This document shows positions 54,852-63,097 of a stretch of 64,000 nucleotides of DNA, in pieces (position 1 is the stretch's first letter; every line of letters begins with the position of its first letter). The notes under the pieces are model-generated. The model did no database searches. It was not told the DNA's origin and worked only from the letters and a program-made list of their open reading frames with translations. The stretch covers positions 1 through 64,000 of the forward strand of contig NZ_JQBY01000007.1 of NCBI RefSeq assembly GCF_001437405.1, given 5' to 3'. The translations under genes and the position numbers were made by a program. The DNA comes from Pediococcus ethanolidurans. Its GTDB lineage: Bacteria; Bacillota; Bacilli; Lactobacillales; Lactobacillaceae.

Positions 54852-55697
54852 ATGGCGAAAAAAACAGTGATTATTACTGGCGGTAGTGATGGAATCGGAA
54901 AAGCAGCAGCACGGTTGTTAAAGGAGCAGGGCGCGCAAGTGGTGATTATTGGCCGCTCACCGCAAAAAACGAAAGCGACCGGAACCGAGTTAAACGTGCC
55001 TTATTATATTGCGGATTTTACGAAACTTGATGAAGTACGGACATTAGGAAATCAATTGCACGCCGATTATCCACAGATTGATGTTTTGTTTAATAACGCC
55101 GGTGGTGTGTATGGTGAGCGTGAAGTCACCGTTGATGGTTTTGAGAAAACTTTTCAGATCAATTATTTGGCTCACTTTTTATTGACAGATATCTTGTTGG
55201 ATACTTTGATTGCTAGCCATGCAACGATTATTAATACATCCAGCAGCGGTAATAGTGGCTTGAGTAAACTTGATATTAATGACCTGAATTTGGAAAATAA
55301 ATATAGTCGTACACGTGCGTATGGTAACGCTAAATTGGAAGTTATTTTATTTGCCAAAGAGTTTAATCGGCGTTATGGACAAAAAGGGGTTTCAATGGTG
55401 GCCTTTCATCCCGGCAACGTGGTGACTAATTTTGGTGCGGAATCACCAGGAATGATGCATGTTTTGTATCATACCTTTGTCCAAAAGTTAATGCGAATGA
55501 TTCCACCAAAAAAAGGTGCCGATACAGCAATCTGGTTGGCAACGACCACTCCGGGCAAGGATTGGCAACCTGGTGAATATTATTACAAACGTAAAATTGC
55601 CAAGGCACATAAACTGGCTTATGACAAAGATATTGCTCGTTCGTTATGGACGCAAAGTGAAGAAATGATCGGTGAACGCTACCCAACTTTTAAGTAA
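54852..55697 (+). CDS. Short-chain dehydrogenase/reductase (retinol-dehydrogenase-like)
   Basis: 281-residue NAD(P)-dependent oxidoreductase. Cofactor loop ITGGSDGIGKAAAR, NNAGG near residue 80, and the catalytic Y-x-x-x-K in RAYGNAKLEV (near residue 157) are present, with Ser in NTSSSG. The C-terminal part (PPKKGADTAIWLATT) resembles the WW-oxidoreductase/retinol-dehydrogenase branch. The natural substrate is unknown. It is followed 25 bp on by an AraC-family gene, an arrangement repeated at 59.4-61.2 kb. Confidence 0.88.
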   Translation: MAKKTVIITGGSDGIGKAAARLLKEQGAQVVIIGRSPQKTKATGTELNVPYYIADFTKLDEVRTLGNQLHADYPQIDVLFNNAGGVYGEREVTVDGFEKTFQINYLAHFLLTDILLDTLIASHATIINTSSSGNSGLSKLDINDLNLENKYSRTRAYGNAKLEVILFAKEFNRRYGQKGVSMVAFHPGNVVTNFGAESPGMMHVLYHTFVQKLMRMIPPKKGADTAIWLATTTPGKDWQPGEYYYKRKIAKAHKLAYDKDIARSLWTQSEEMIGERYPTFK

Positions 55698-55722
55698 AGG
55701 TGTTTGAAAAAGGAATGGTCAA

Positions 55723-56694
55723 GTGAAAATCGCAATTAGTAAGCAATTTCAGGATTTTGTTAAGAGCATCGGCTTGTCGCTAGATGATATTTTGCAAAAA
55801 GCGGCGATTCCCAACGTTTTATGGCGGGAAGAACTACAATTATCACAGGCAGACTACAATAAGTTTTTATTTGAGCTAGATAGTGAGATCACTGATGATC
55901 AATTATTGGCGTTTAGCCAAGTTGAAAACTATAAAGCATTTATGCCACCCTTTTTTGTGGCCCTGTGTGCTCAAAATGCATTGACATGTTTTCAGCGTTT
56001 TGCGGTATATAAAAAGTTGATCTGCCCGTTAGTGATCGATATCGATGAACAGACAACAACGCTCTCATTACATCTGAGTTTTGATTTACCTGGGTCGCAA
56101 ATGGCGCGGTTTACGCTACTGAACGAACAAATGGCGCTGATTAGTTTGATCCGAACCGGCACAGGAGAATCAATCAAACCCGTGGAGGTCACGGCGCCGT
56201 ATGAATATAGTCCTAAATTAGTTGATTTTGTGGGTGTACAACCACAGTTGTCGGCTACTAATGTGGTTACCTTTAAAAAGGCCGACGTACTTCGGCCTTT
56301 TGTGACTCAAAATAATGTGATGTGGGATTACTTGGAACCAGAATTGAAGAAACGCTTAGCGGAACTTAATGCCGAAAACTCTTTCATTAATCATGTTGAA
56401 AAGACGTTATTTTCAGCGATTCCTAGTAATCATTTCTCACGTGAATCAGTCGCACATTCACTAGGTGTCAGTGTGCGTACAATGCAACGCAAACTGAGTG
56501 AGCAAAATACGACATACGCGCAACTGGTCCAAAAAGTACAGCGCCTGCTGGCAGTCAATTACCTCAACGCTAACGAATTAGCCACTGAAGAGATTTCGTG
56601 CTTGGTTGGATATAAAGATCAAGCATCGTTTTCGCGGGCGTTTAAAAATTGGACTGGGCAAACGATTACCGAGTATCGAGCAGCAAACAGTTAA
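55723..56694 (+). CDS. AraC-family transcriptional regulator, copy 1
   Basis: 323-residue regulator. The N-terminal ~190 residues are the Arabinose_bd-type domain found in OruR/VirS-like regulators (FMPPFFVALCAQNAL). The C-terminal AraC DNA-binding domain includes SVRTMQRKLSEQNTTYAQLV and GYKDQASFSRAFKNWTGQT. The start is GTG at 55723. It is clearly paralogous to the gene at 60219 (same N-terminus KIAISKQFQDF vs KIAVAQQFQNF). It probably controls its SDR neighbour, and the effector is unknown. Confidence 0.9.
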   Translation: MKIAISKQFQDFVKSIGLSLDDILQKAAIPNVLWREELQLSQADYNKFLFELDSEITDDQLLAFSQVENYKAFMPPFFVALCAQNALTCFQRFAVYKKLICPLVIDIDEQTTTLSLHLSFDLPGSQMARFTLLNEQMALISLIRTGTGESIKPVEVTAPYEYSPKLVDFVGVQPQLSATNVVTFKKADVLRPFVTQNNVMWDYLEPELKKRLAELNAENSFINHVEKTLFSAIPSNHFSRESVAHSLGVSVRTMQRKLSEQNTTYAQLVQKVQRLLAVNYLNANELATEEISCLVGYKDQASFSRAFKNWTGQTITEYRAANS

Positions 56695-56705
56695 TTTCAG
56701 TGCAT

Positions 56706-56735
56706 AAAAAAAACCAGCCAAGTGCTGGTTTTTTT
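56706..56735. terminator. Bidirectional terminator after AraC copy 1
   Basis: AAAAAAACCAGC / GCTGGTTTTTTT has a 5-nt loop. It lies between convergent genes and has U tracts in both directions. Confidence 0.88.
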
Positions 56736-56739
56736 AGTG

Positions 56740-57498
56740 CTATAAAAACATACCGCCGGAAGCTTCAATCCGTTGGGCGTCGACCCATTTAAGCTCTTCG
56801 CTGCAGAGTGCGGCGATCACACCACTGACATCTTCGGCTTCACCGATTCGGCCTAGGGTAGTTGCGCTACCAATAAAGCCACGGAGTTGGTCGTTGTCTT
56901 TAGCTGCACCGCCGCCAAAGTCAGTTGCCATTAACCCTGGGGCTACGGTGTTGACCCGAATACCACGTGGACCGAGTTCTTTGGCCAAATAGCGGCTGAG
57001 AACTTCGATTGCGCCTTTCATTGCGGCGTAAGCACTGCCGCCGGGGGTAGTGAAACGAGTCAGGCCGGAGGACACGTTGACGATACCACCTTGATCGGCC
57101 AGTAGCGGTAATAAAGTTTGCGTTAGGAAGTAAACGCCTTTGAAATGAACGTTCATTAAGCTATCAAATTGAGTTTCGGTGGTTTCGGCAAAGCCTGCTT
57201 CTAAACCAAAGCCGGCGTTGTTGACGAGAAAATCAAAGTTTTGGCGCTGCCATTTTTCAGTTAAAACGGCAGTTAGTTGTTCGGTAAAATCAGCGAACGA
57301 GGCGGTGACACCGGTGTCCAGTTGTAAGGCAGTCGCTTGGCCACCATCTTGTTCGATTTGGGACACAACTGCGGCGGCTTGTTCTTGTTGAGAATGATAA
57401 GTGATCACGACGGCAAAGCCTTTTTCAGCAAGAGCGAATGCAGTACTACGGCCAAGTCCACGACTACCACCAGTAACCAAAGCAATTTTGTTTGTCAT
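56740..57498 (-). CDS. SDR family oxidoreductase (FabG-like) under MerR control
   Basis: 252-residue short-chain dehydrogenase. Cofactor loop VTGGSRGLGRS, NNAGFG near residue 90, Ser in NVSSGLTR, catalytic SAYAAMKGAIEVL (near residue 155), and PGLMATDFGGG. Its closest look is to glucose/ribitol-dehydrogenase-like or 3-oxoacyl-reductase-like members, but the substrate is unknown. It is read divergently from a MerR regulator, and its promoter carries a 20-bp palindrome within a 19-bp spacer, so induction by that MerR protein is expected. Confidence 0.88.
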   Translation of the reverse strand: MTNKIALVTGGSRGLGRSTAFALAEKGFAVVITYHSQQEQAAAVVSQIEQDGGQATALQLDTGVTASFADFTEQLTAVLTEKWQRQNFDFLVNNAGFGLEAGFAETTETQFDSLMNVHFKGVYFLTQTLLPLLADQGGIVNVSSGLTRFTTPGGSAYAAMKGAIEVLSRYLAKELGPRGIRVNTVAPGLMATDFGGGAAKDNDQLRGFIGSATTLGRIGEAEDVSGVIAALCSEELKWVDAQRIEASGGMFL

Positions 57499-57552
57499 TT
57501 AGTAGACCTTCTTTTTTAGTTTTTGACTGAATGAGTACTTCAGGTTAAAATG

Positions 57553-57583
57553 ATTGTATCACTTAGAGTTAACTCTAAGTCAA
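57553..57583 (-). promoter_or_regulatory. MerR-type promoter of the SDR gene with 20-bp palindromic operator
   Basis: On the minus strand TTGACT (57583-57578) and TACAAT (57558-57553) are 19 bp apart. This overlong spacer is the hallmark of MerR-activated promoters. The operator ACTTAGAGTTAACTCTAAGT (57561-57580) is a perfect palindrome overlapping it. The SDR gene lies downstream on the minus strand and the regulator gene starts on the other side. Confidence 0.88.
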
Positions 57584-57602
57584 GAGAAAGGATTTTTTTA
57601 AA

Positions 57603-57998
57603 ATGACTTATACGATCAATGAAGTTGCTGCTAAATTTGGTTTGTCGGCTTACACGATCCGTTACTATGATAAAGTGGGTATTTTACCGTTTGTCCGCCG
57701 TAATCGAGTGGGTAACCGCCAATTTGATGAGGTCGATGTGGATTGGCTGCGCCTAGTCTGTTGCTTGAAAAATACCGGAATGGCGCTGAAAGATATCAAA
57801 ACCTACAGTGACTTAGCGCGCCAAGGTAGCGACACGGGAACGACTCGGCAAACAATGTTGCGCCAGCACAAGCAAGCTGTATTACAGCAGATCGCTGACT
57901 TACAAGCCAACTTAGAATTAATTGAGACTAAGATTGATTTTTATGCTGATCCGCAGAATAAGAAACTGATGGATCGTTTAAAGGAGTTAGAACAGTAG
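57603..57998 (+). CDS. MerR-family transcriptional regulator, copy 1
   Basis: 131-residue regulator. The N-terminal winged helix (TINEVAAKFGLSAYTIRYYD) is followed by the wing and a coiled-coil dimerisation helix (about 75-118). It ends without a Cys-rich metal loop, so a small-molecule or stress ligand is more likely than mercury. It is divergent from the SDR at 56740, and the shared 100 bp contains a perfect palindrome. Confidence 0.9.
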   Translation: MTYTINEVAAKFGLSAYTIRYYDKVGILPFVRRNRVGNRQFDEVDVDWLRLVCCLKNTGMALKDIKTYSDLARQGSDTGTTRQTMLRQHKQAVLQQIADLQANLELIETKIDFYADPQNKKLMDRLKELEQ

Positions 57999-58097
57999 TA
58001 TCAGGTGAAATGATTTTGCGATTATGCAGCAAATTAGTTTGACAAAATAACTCAAATCACATTAAATGAAAATCTATTGATAAGGAGTAACTTAATT

Positions 58098-59239
58098 ATG
58101 AAAAATTCTTGGTGGGGTACCCCTCGAACGATTACCGATATCGTTCAGAATCGTAAAATATCTTGGTTGGAGCTTTTTTCGGATTTAGTTTATGTGGTCA
58201 TTATCCACGGGTTTGTCGAAAATTTAAGTGCTCATTTTAGTCTGGATGGGTTTGTTTCATTTTGGATTCTGTTTCTCTTTATTTTTAACACTTGGACTAA
58301 TATGGTACTTTTTTTTGATCTACATGGTGAAAACAATTTGCGCAATACTTTTTTTGCGTTATTACAGATCGTTGCGATCAGTTTTACCGCGACCTTTACG
58401 CCAGCTTATTTTGAGGGGCACTATACCGGTTTTATTATCGCTTATAGCTTTAATCAACTAATTTATATGTATTTATTCTTTTCGACAATGATTGCCGATC
58501 CCGCACATGGCATCACAACCAAACCGTTTTTGCTTGCTTACACTATTGGTGAATTTATTTTTGTTGGTAGTATTTTTGTGCCAAATCTTTTCTGGCAACG
58601 ACTGTTAATTTTTATTGCTTTATTGATCTTCATCAGTACTGTAATGGGCGAGCGGCAAAATTTCACACTGAATTTAAGCAGCGTGGAATCCCATTTACGA
58701 TTTCGCCAGCGATTATGGAGCGTTATGGTTTATTTACCATGATCGTACTCGGAGAATCGTTGGCCGGCTTGATCGAGCATGGTGAGCAGATCCACCATTT
58801 AGCTGACTACGGGTTGTTGTTGCTATTATTACTCAGCGTGATCGGTATGTGGTCCGTTTATTACACGTTTATGGAACAGCTACGAATCGAAGCTAAATCA
58901 TATGGACCATTGTCTTTTTTTCGCGGGCTACATCGTTTTTTTATCGCTTGTTTGACCTTGCAATCGTTTTTTATTGCCCAATTATTTGAAGAACCAAACC
59001 GGATTTTCTACAGTGGCTATTTAATTGTGACGGTATTGTTGCTTAGCATCTTATTAGTGATGCTTCGGCTACGCTTGTTTAATCCACAGCCATTACCATG
59101 GCACAGTGCACGATTGCTGCTAATAGGTTCATTAGTGTTGTTATTTATGCTAGTATTGCCGCTAATGCTTGGTTTGGTAATAGCTGATCTAGTACTGTTT
59201 ACGATTGGAATTACTGGTTGGCGCCGTAATGTGGTTTAG
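58098..59239 (+). pseudogene. ltrA: Low-temperature-requirement protein A (LtrA), frameshifted
   Basis: Two overlapping frames (to 58742, and from about 58696 to 59239) together make one LtrA-family membrane protein of ~380 residues. The first holds WLELFSDLVYVVIIHG and several helices; the second continues with MERYGLFTMIVLGESLAGL and more helices. In the overlap, restoring one T in the TTT at 58694-58696 would fuse the frames to give SHFTISPAIMERYG, which fits the family. So a one-base deletion has split the gene, unless it is a sequencing error. AAGGAG precedes the ATG at 58098. LtrA function is poorly known. Confidence 0.82.
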
Positions 59240-59391
59240 CCAAACGTAGCAGTGCACGTGAGAACAAACGTATCTCGTTTTTTGTTAGGTTTTGGCAGGA
59301 ATTGTATATTATTTGGCATTCAGTGTCATGTAAAAAGATAGTTTTTTTCAGTATTATGATCATAACGAAAAAACGAAAGAAGGACATTATG

Positions 59392-60204
59392 ATGAAAACT
59401 ATTTTGATTACCGGTGCCAGCAGTGGGATTGGCTACCAAACCGCTCAAAAATTAGCTGAACAAGGCCACAAGGTTTATGGGGCAGCACGACGCGTTGAAA
59501 AAATGGCTCCGTTGGAAAAATTTGGTGTGACACCACTTAAACTAGATGTGACCAATCAGTTTTCGATCGATGCGGCAATTAAGCAAGTGATCGCTGAAAG
59601 TGGGCGAATCGATGTGCTGATCAATAATGCTGGTTATGGTTCTTATGGGGCAATCGAAGATGTTTCGATCGCAGAAGCAAAGCAGCAGTTTGAGGTTAAT
59701 TTATTTGGTTTAGCTAGTTTGACCAAAGCAGTCTTACCATATATGCAAAAGCAAAAAAGTGGACGAATCATTAATACGTCGTCAATGGGTGGTCGCTTAG
59801 TTTCCTATTTAGGTGCTTGGTATCATGCCACTAAGTATGCGGTGGAAGCTTTTAGTGATGCCTTGCGGATGGAAGTTAAACCGTTTGGCATCGATGTTGT
59901 CCTAATCGAACCAGGTGGCATCAAAACTAATTGGGGCTTTATTGCCGCAGATCACTTGGAAAAATCAGCTAAAGACGGTGCTTATGCCGCAGTTGCAAAG
60001 AAAACGGCTGAAGGCATGCGCAAACAGTATTCTGGTCGCATGATGTCTGACCCGAAAGTGATTTCCAATGCCATGAGTAAAGCTGTTAATCGGCGTCGCC
60101 CCCGAACTCGTTATGTTGTTGGTATGGGTGCAAAACCGTTAATTTTCTTGCATGCAATTTTACCGGCCAGGGCATTTGATTATATGATGACCCACGCCAG
60201 TTAA
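59392..60204 (+). CDS. Short-chain dehydrogenase/reductase, copy A of a paralogous pair
   Basis: 270-residue classical SDR. Cofactor loop ITGASSGIGYQTA, NNAGYGSYG near residue 83, Ser in NTSSMGG and catalytic YHATKYAVEA near residue 148. The frame is open back to 59302, but AAGG upstream of the tandem ATGs at 59389/59392 marks the start. It is strongly similar to the SDR at 61278 (same RRVEKMAPLEKFG versus RRAEKLAAIKEFG segment) and is followed by an AraC regulator 14 bp downstream. Confidence 0.9.
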   Translation: MKTILITGASSGIGYQTAQKLAEQGHKVYGAARRVEKMAPLEKFGVTPLKLDVTNQFSIDAAIKQVIAESGRIDVLINNAGYGSYGAIEDVSIAEAKQQFEVNLFGLASLTKAVLPYMQKQKSGRIINTSSMGGRLVSYLGAWYHATKYAVEAFSDALRMEVKPFGIDVVLIEPGGIKTNWGFIAADHLEKSAKDGAYAAVAKKTAEGMRKQYSGRMMSDPKVISNAMSKAVNRRRPRTRYVVGMGAKPLIFLHAILPARAFDYMMTHAS

Positions 60205-60218
60205 GGGGATGTTTTAAA

Positions 60219-61178
60219 ATGAAGATCGCGGTGGCGCAGCAATTCCAGAATTTCCTGACCACGATCGGGATTTCTTTGACGGATATTTTGCAAAAGGCGC
60301 AGATACCTAATCGGATTCAACATGAAGAATTGAAATTGACGACGTTAGAATATTATCGTTTGTTGCAAGGCATTGATGCGGTTATTAGTGATGACCAGCT
60401 ATTATCATTTAGTGATATTGATAATATTAATATGTTCATGCCCCCTTTTTTTGCGGCATTATGCTCCCATGATGGGTTAACTGCGATCCAGCGATTGGCG
60501 AAGTATAAGCAATTGGTCGGTCCGTTACGGTTGGAGTTCACCAAAAGCCAACAGACGTTTAGTATCCATTTTGCCTATGTTTATCCTAATTTGGAATTGC
60601 CACGGTTTGCCTTGTTAAATGAGCAATTATTGCTGATCAGTTTGGTGCGTAAAGGCACTGGCCAGACAATCAAGCCACTGTTAATGACGGGACCGTATCC
60701 GCTTGGCGTAACGCTACAAGATTATGTGGGGACCGCGGCGCAGTTGACCACCGACAATCAAATCGTGTTTCAATTAACCGATTTAGCCCAGCCATTTTTG
60801 ACTGGCAATAATACGATGCTGACTTATTTGGAACCGCAAATGCAGCAGCGCATTACTGCAGTGGGGCAGGCGGTGTCGTTTACCAGTGTGGTCCAAAGTC
60901 GGTTATATACTGCAATTCCGGCTGGTGCGTTTACTTTAGAGGACATCGCCAGTGGTTTAGGCGTTAGTGTGCGGACTTTGCAACGTAATCTAAGTGCGGA
61001 GAATACGACCTTCAACCAGCAGATCAAGTACATTCAAAAAACGTTGGCTTTAGGCTATTTAAAGGACCCTAAACTAACGGTTGCTGAAATTGCCTATTTA
61101 GTTGGTTACGCTGATCCTAGTTCATTTTCACGGGCGTTTAAAGGCTGGACCGGGCAAACGATTTCTCAGTATCGTTAA
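60219..61178 (+). CDS. AraC-family transcriptional regulator, copy 2
   Basis: 319-residue paralogue of the regulator at 55723. Shared landmarks are FMPPFFAALCSHDGL, RFALLNEQLLLISLVRKGTG and the C-terminal GYADPSSFSRAFKGWTGQTISQYR. It has an Arabinose_bd-type effector domain and AraC DNA-binding domain. It starts 14 bp after SDR copy A with an AAGGGGAT site, so the pair is one operon. SDR copy B follows it. Confidence 0.9.
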   Translation: MKIAVAQQFQNFLTTIGISLTDILQKAQIPNRIQHEELKLTTLEYYRLLQGIDAVISDDQLLSFSDIDNINMFMPPFFAALCSHDGLTAIQRLAKYKQLVGPLRLEFTKSQQTFSIHFAYVYPNLELPRFALLNEQLLLISLVRKGTGQTIKPLLMTGPYPLGVTLQDYVGTAAQLTTDNQIVFQLTDLAQPFLTGNNTMLTYLEPQMQQRITAVGQAVSFTSVVQSRLYTAIPAGAFTLEDIASGLGVSVRTLQRNLSAENTTFNQQIKYIQKTLALGYLKDPKLTVAEIAYLVGYADPSSFSRAFKGWTGQTISQYR

Positions 61179-61277
61179 AGCTTTGGCACAAATCGTTAAT
61201 AAATCGGCACGGTACGCTATGCCATTTTGCGGGTATACTCCATATAATGGCATTATACAAGAATGTGGAGGTGCGCA

Positions 61278-62093
61278 ATGAAAGTTATTCTGATCACGGG
61301 TGCCAGTAGTGGCATCGGTTATACCGCGGCCAAATTATTGGCCCAACAAGGCAATCAAGTTTATGGTGCTGCTCGGCGCGCCGAAAAGTTAGCGGCAATC
61401 AAAGAATTCGGCGCCATACCAGTATCGCTGGACGTCACCGATGAAGCGTCAGTCCAAGCCGCAGTCAAGCAGGTGATCGACCAAGCTGGCCGTATCGATG
61501 TGTTGATCAATAATGCCGGTTATGGTTCCTATGGGCCGGTAGAAGCGGTCCCATTGAATGAAGCTAAATACCAATTTGACGTCAATGTTTTTGGTGTGGC
61601 CAGTGTGACCAAAGCGGTGTTACCAACGATGCGGCAACAGCATTCCGGCTTGATCATCAACATTTCTTCCGTTGGCGGCCGCGTCACTAGCCATTTTGGT
61701 GATTGGTATCATGCCAGTAAATACGCCGTCGAAGCGCTAAGCGATGCCTTACGTTTGGAATTAAAGGAATTCGGCATCAATGTATCGATCATTGAACCAG
61801 GTGGTATCAAGTCTGAATGGGGCGGCATCGCGGCGGACCATTTGGAAAAAGCTGGCCAGGGCACGGCTTACGCGGCGCAAACTAAAAAATCAGCGACTGC
61901 TTTGCGCAAGCAGTTTAGCAATCCCATGATGGTCGCAGATCCTAGCACGATCGCCAAGACCGTCGCCAAAGCAGTCAAAAGTTCGCGACCAAAACCGCGC
62001 TACTTACCGGGGATGGTGGCTAAATCAATGGTTTGCTTGCACACCATATTGCCGACACGGTGGTTCGATCGCATTATGTTAATGGCAAATTAA
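61278..62093 (+). CDS. Short-chain dehydrogenase/reductase, copy B of a paralogous pair
   Basis: 271-residue SDR, paralogue of the gene at 59392. Cofactor loop ITGASSGIGYTAA, NNAGYGSYGPVE, catalytic YHASKYAVEALSD and C-terminal LPTRWFDRIML. GGAGG at about 61266 is well spaced to the ATG at 61278; an upstream in-frame GTG/ATG reading is less likely. Its codons end in C or G more often than in copy A or the housekeeping genes. It may be controlled by the AraC gene in front of it. Confidence 0.9.
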   Translation: MKVILITGASSGIGYTAAKLLAQQGNQVYGAARRAEKLAAIKEFGAIPVSLDVTDEASVQAAVKQVIDQAGRIDVLINNAGYGSYGPVEAVPLNEAKYQFDVNVFGVASVTKAVLPTMRQQHSGLIINISSVGGRVTSHFGDWYHASKYAVEALSDALRLELKEFGINVSIIEPGGIKSEWGGIAADHLEKAGQGTAYAAQTKKSATALRKQFSNPMMVADPSTIAKTVAKAVKSSRPKPRYLPGMVAKSMVCLHTILPTRWFDRIMLMAN

Positions 62094-62100
62094 TAAGAGA

Positions 62101-62138
62101 ATCGAGCAATGCCGTAAAATGGTATTGCCCGATTTTTT
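62101..62138 (+). terminator. Terminator after SDR copy B
   Basis: ATCGAGCAATGCC / GGTATTGCCCGAT with a short loop is followed by TTTTT. Confidence 0.83.
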
Positions 62139-62259
62139 GCGTTTTACTGAATTGATCAATGCATAATAGTTATAGCTAATCATAAAACATAAGTATTGGT
62201 TATTTATTGCTTTTGGTTTTAAACTGAGTTTATTGAAATTGAAAAATTGAACAAAGGGC

Positions 62260-62290
62260 TTGACTTGTAGTTCACTCAAACCAATATACT
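62260..62290 (+). promoter_or_regulatory. MerR-type promoter with 19-bp spacer
   Basis: TTGACT (62260-62265) and TATACT (62285-62290) are separated by 19 bp containing TGTAGTTCACTCAAAC. The long spacer indicates activation by a MerR protein. The next gene encodes one, so the MerR-YciI-AKR operon is probably autoregulated. Confidence 0.85.
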
Positions 62291-62317
62291 GATGGAGCAA
62301 TGTAAGGAGGTCAGCAA

Positions 62318-62779
62318 TTGAGTCGTTTAACGATCACACAAGTGAGTGAAAAATATGGCATTAATGCCAATACGCTGCGTTACTATGAGCGCATTGGTTT
62401 ATTGCCGCCAGTACCACGACAAAAAAATGGTAATCGGTACTATGATGATGGTATTCAAGGCTGGATCGAAATGATCGTTTGTTTACGGCATTCTGGCGTG
62501 CCGGTCGAGGCGCTATATGATTACGCGGAAATGGTCCGTGCCGGCGATAGTACCCTAGCGGCACGGCAAGTGCTGTTGGAAGAGCAAGAACAGGAATTAG
62601 TGGCCCAACAGGCCAGCTTACAACGGTCGATCGATCGCTTGCGGCATAAAATTTCCTTGTATAAAAGTGGGACGATCAAAGCCAATAAAAGTTATTTTGA
62701 AGAATATCAGATCGCAGCCGAAATTGCGGCGGATAATAAGAAGAAACAAGAACTACAGGATAAGGATGAATCATTTTAG
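62318..62779 (+). CDS. MerR-family transcriptional regulator, copy 2
   Basis: 153-residue regulator. The winged helix has TITQVSEKYGINANTLRYYE RIGLLPPV-type sequence (start TTG at 62318 after AAGGAGG), then a long coiled coil (about 75-125) and a charged tail. It resembles AdhR-like MerR proteins that respond to aldehydes. The following YciI-like and aldo/keto reductase genes are compatible with that idea. It is only distantly similar to the MerR at 57603. Confidence 0.9.
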   Translation: MSRLTITQVSEKYGINANTLRYYERIGLLPPVPRQKNGNRYYDDGIQGWIEMIVCLRHSGVPVEALYDYAEMVRAGDSTLAARQVLLEEQEQELVAQQASLQRSIDRLRHKISLYKSGTIKANKSYFEEYQIAAEIAADNKKKQELQDKDESF

Positions 62780-62791
62780 GAGGGATCAGGG

Positions 62792-63088
62792 ATGTATTTA
62801 ATCAATGTGACGATCAAAGAAGCCGCAGCGGAACCAGAATCAGCAGCCCATTTGGCGCAACACCAAGCATGGTTCCAGCGTTATTTTGACCAAGGCAATT
62901 TCTTGTTGCTCGGGCCATCGCAAACGTATCAACGGGCAGGTGTGATCGTGGCGCAAGCAGCGGATCGGGCTGAATTGGATCGTATTTTGGCTGAAGATGC
63001 TTACTATCCAGATTTGGCCAATTATGCGGTCAACGAATTTACCGCGCTGAAAATTGCGGCGAATATAACTGATTATCAAGCTAAATAA
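62792..63088 (+). CDS. YciI-family protein
   Basis: 98-residue dimeric alpha/beta-barrel-type protein of the YCII family. Typical features are the N-terminal YLINVTIK strand, a His near residue 25 in AHLAQHQAWF and LLLGPSQTY with the GP turn near residue 47. The family is linked to small-molecule conversions, but few functions are known. AGGAGG lies just upstream of the ATG. It sits between a MerR regulator and an aldo/keto reductase, presumably in one operon. Confidence 0.87.
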   Translation: MYLINVTIKEAAAEPESAAHLAQHQAWFQRYFDQGNFLLLGPSQTYQRAGVIVAQAADRAELDRILAEDAYYPDLANYAVNEFTALKIAANITDYQAK

Positions 63089-63097
63089 GGAGTGATC

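Noticed and set aside
58715-59239. Separate small membrane protein
   Set aside because: Its N-terminal sequence continues the LtrA family from the preceding frame; it is the second half of a frameshifted gene.
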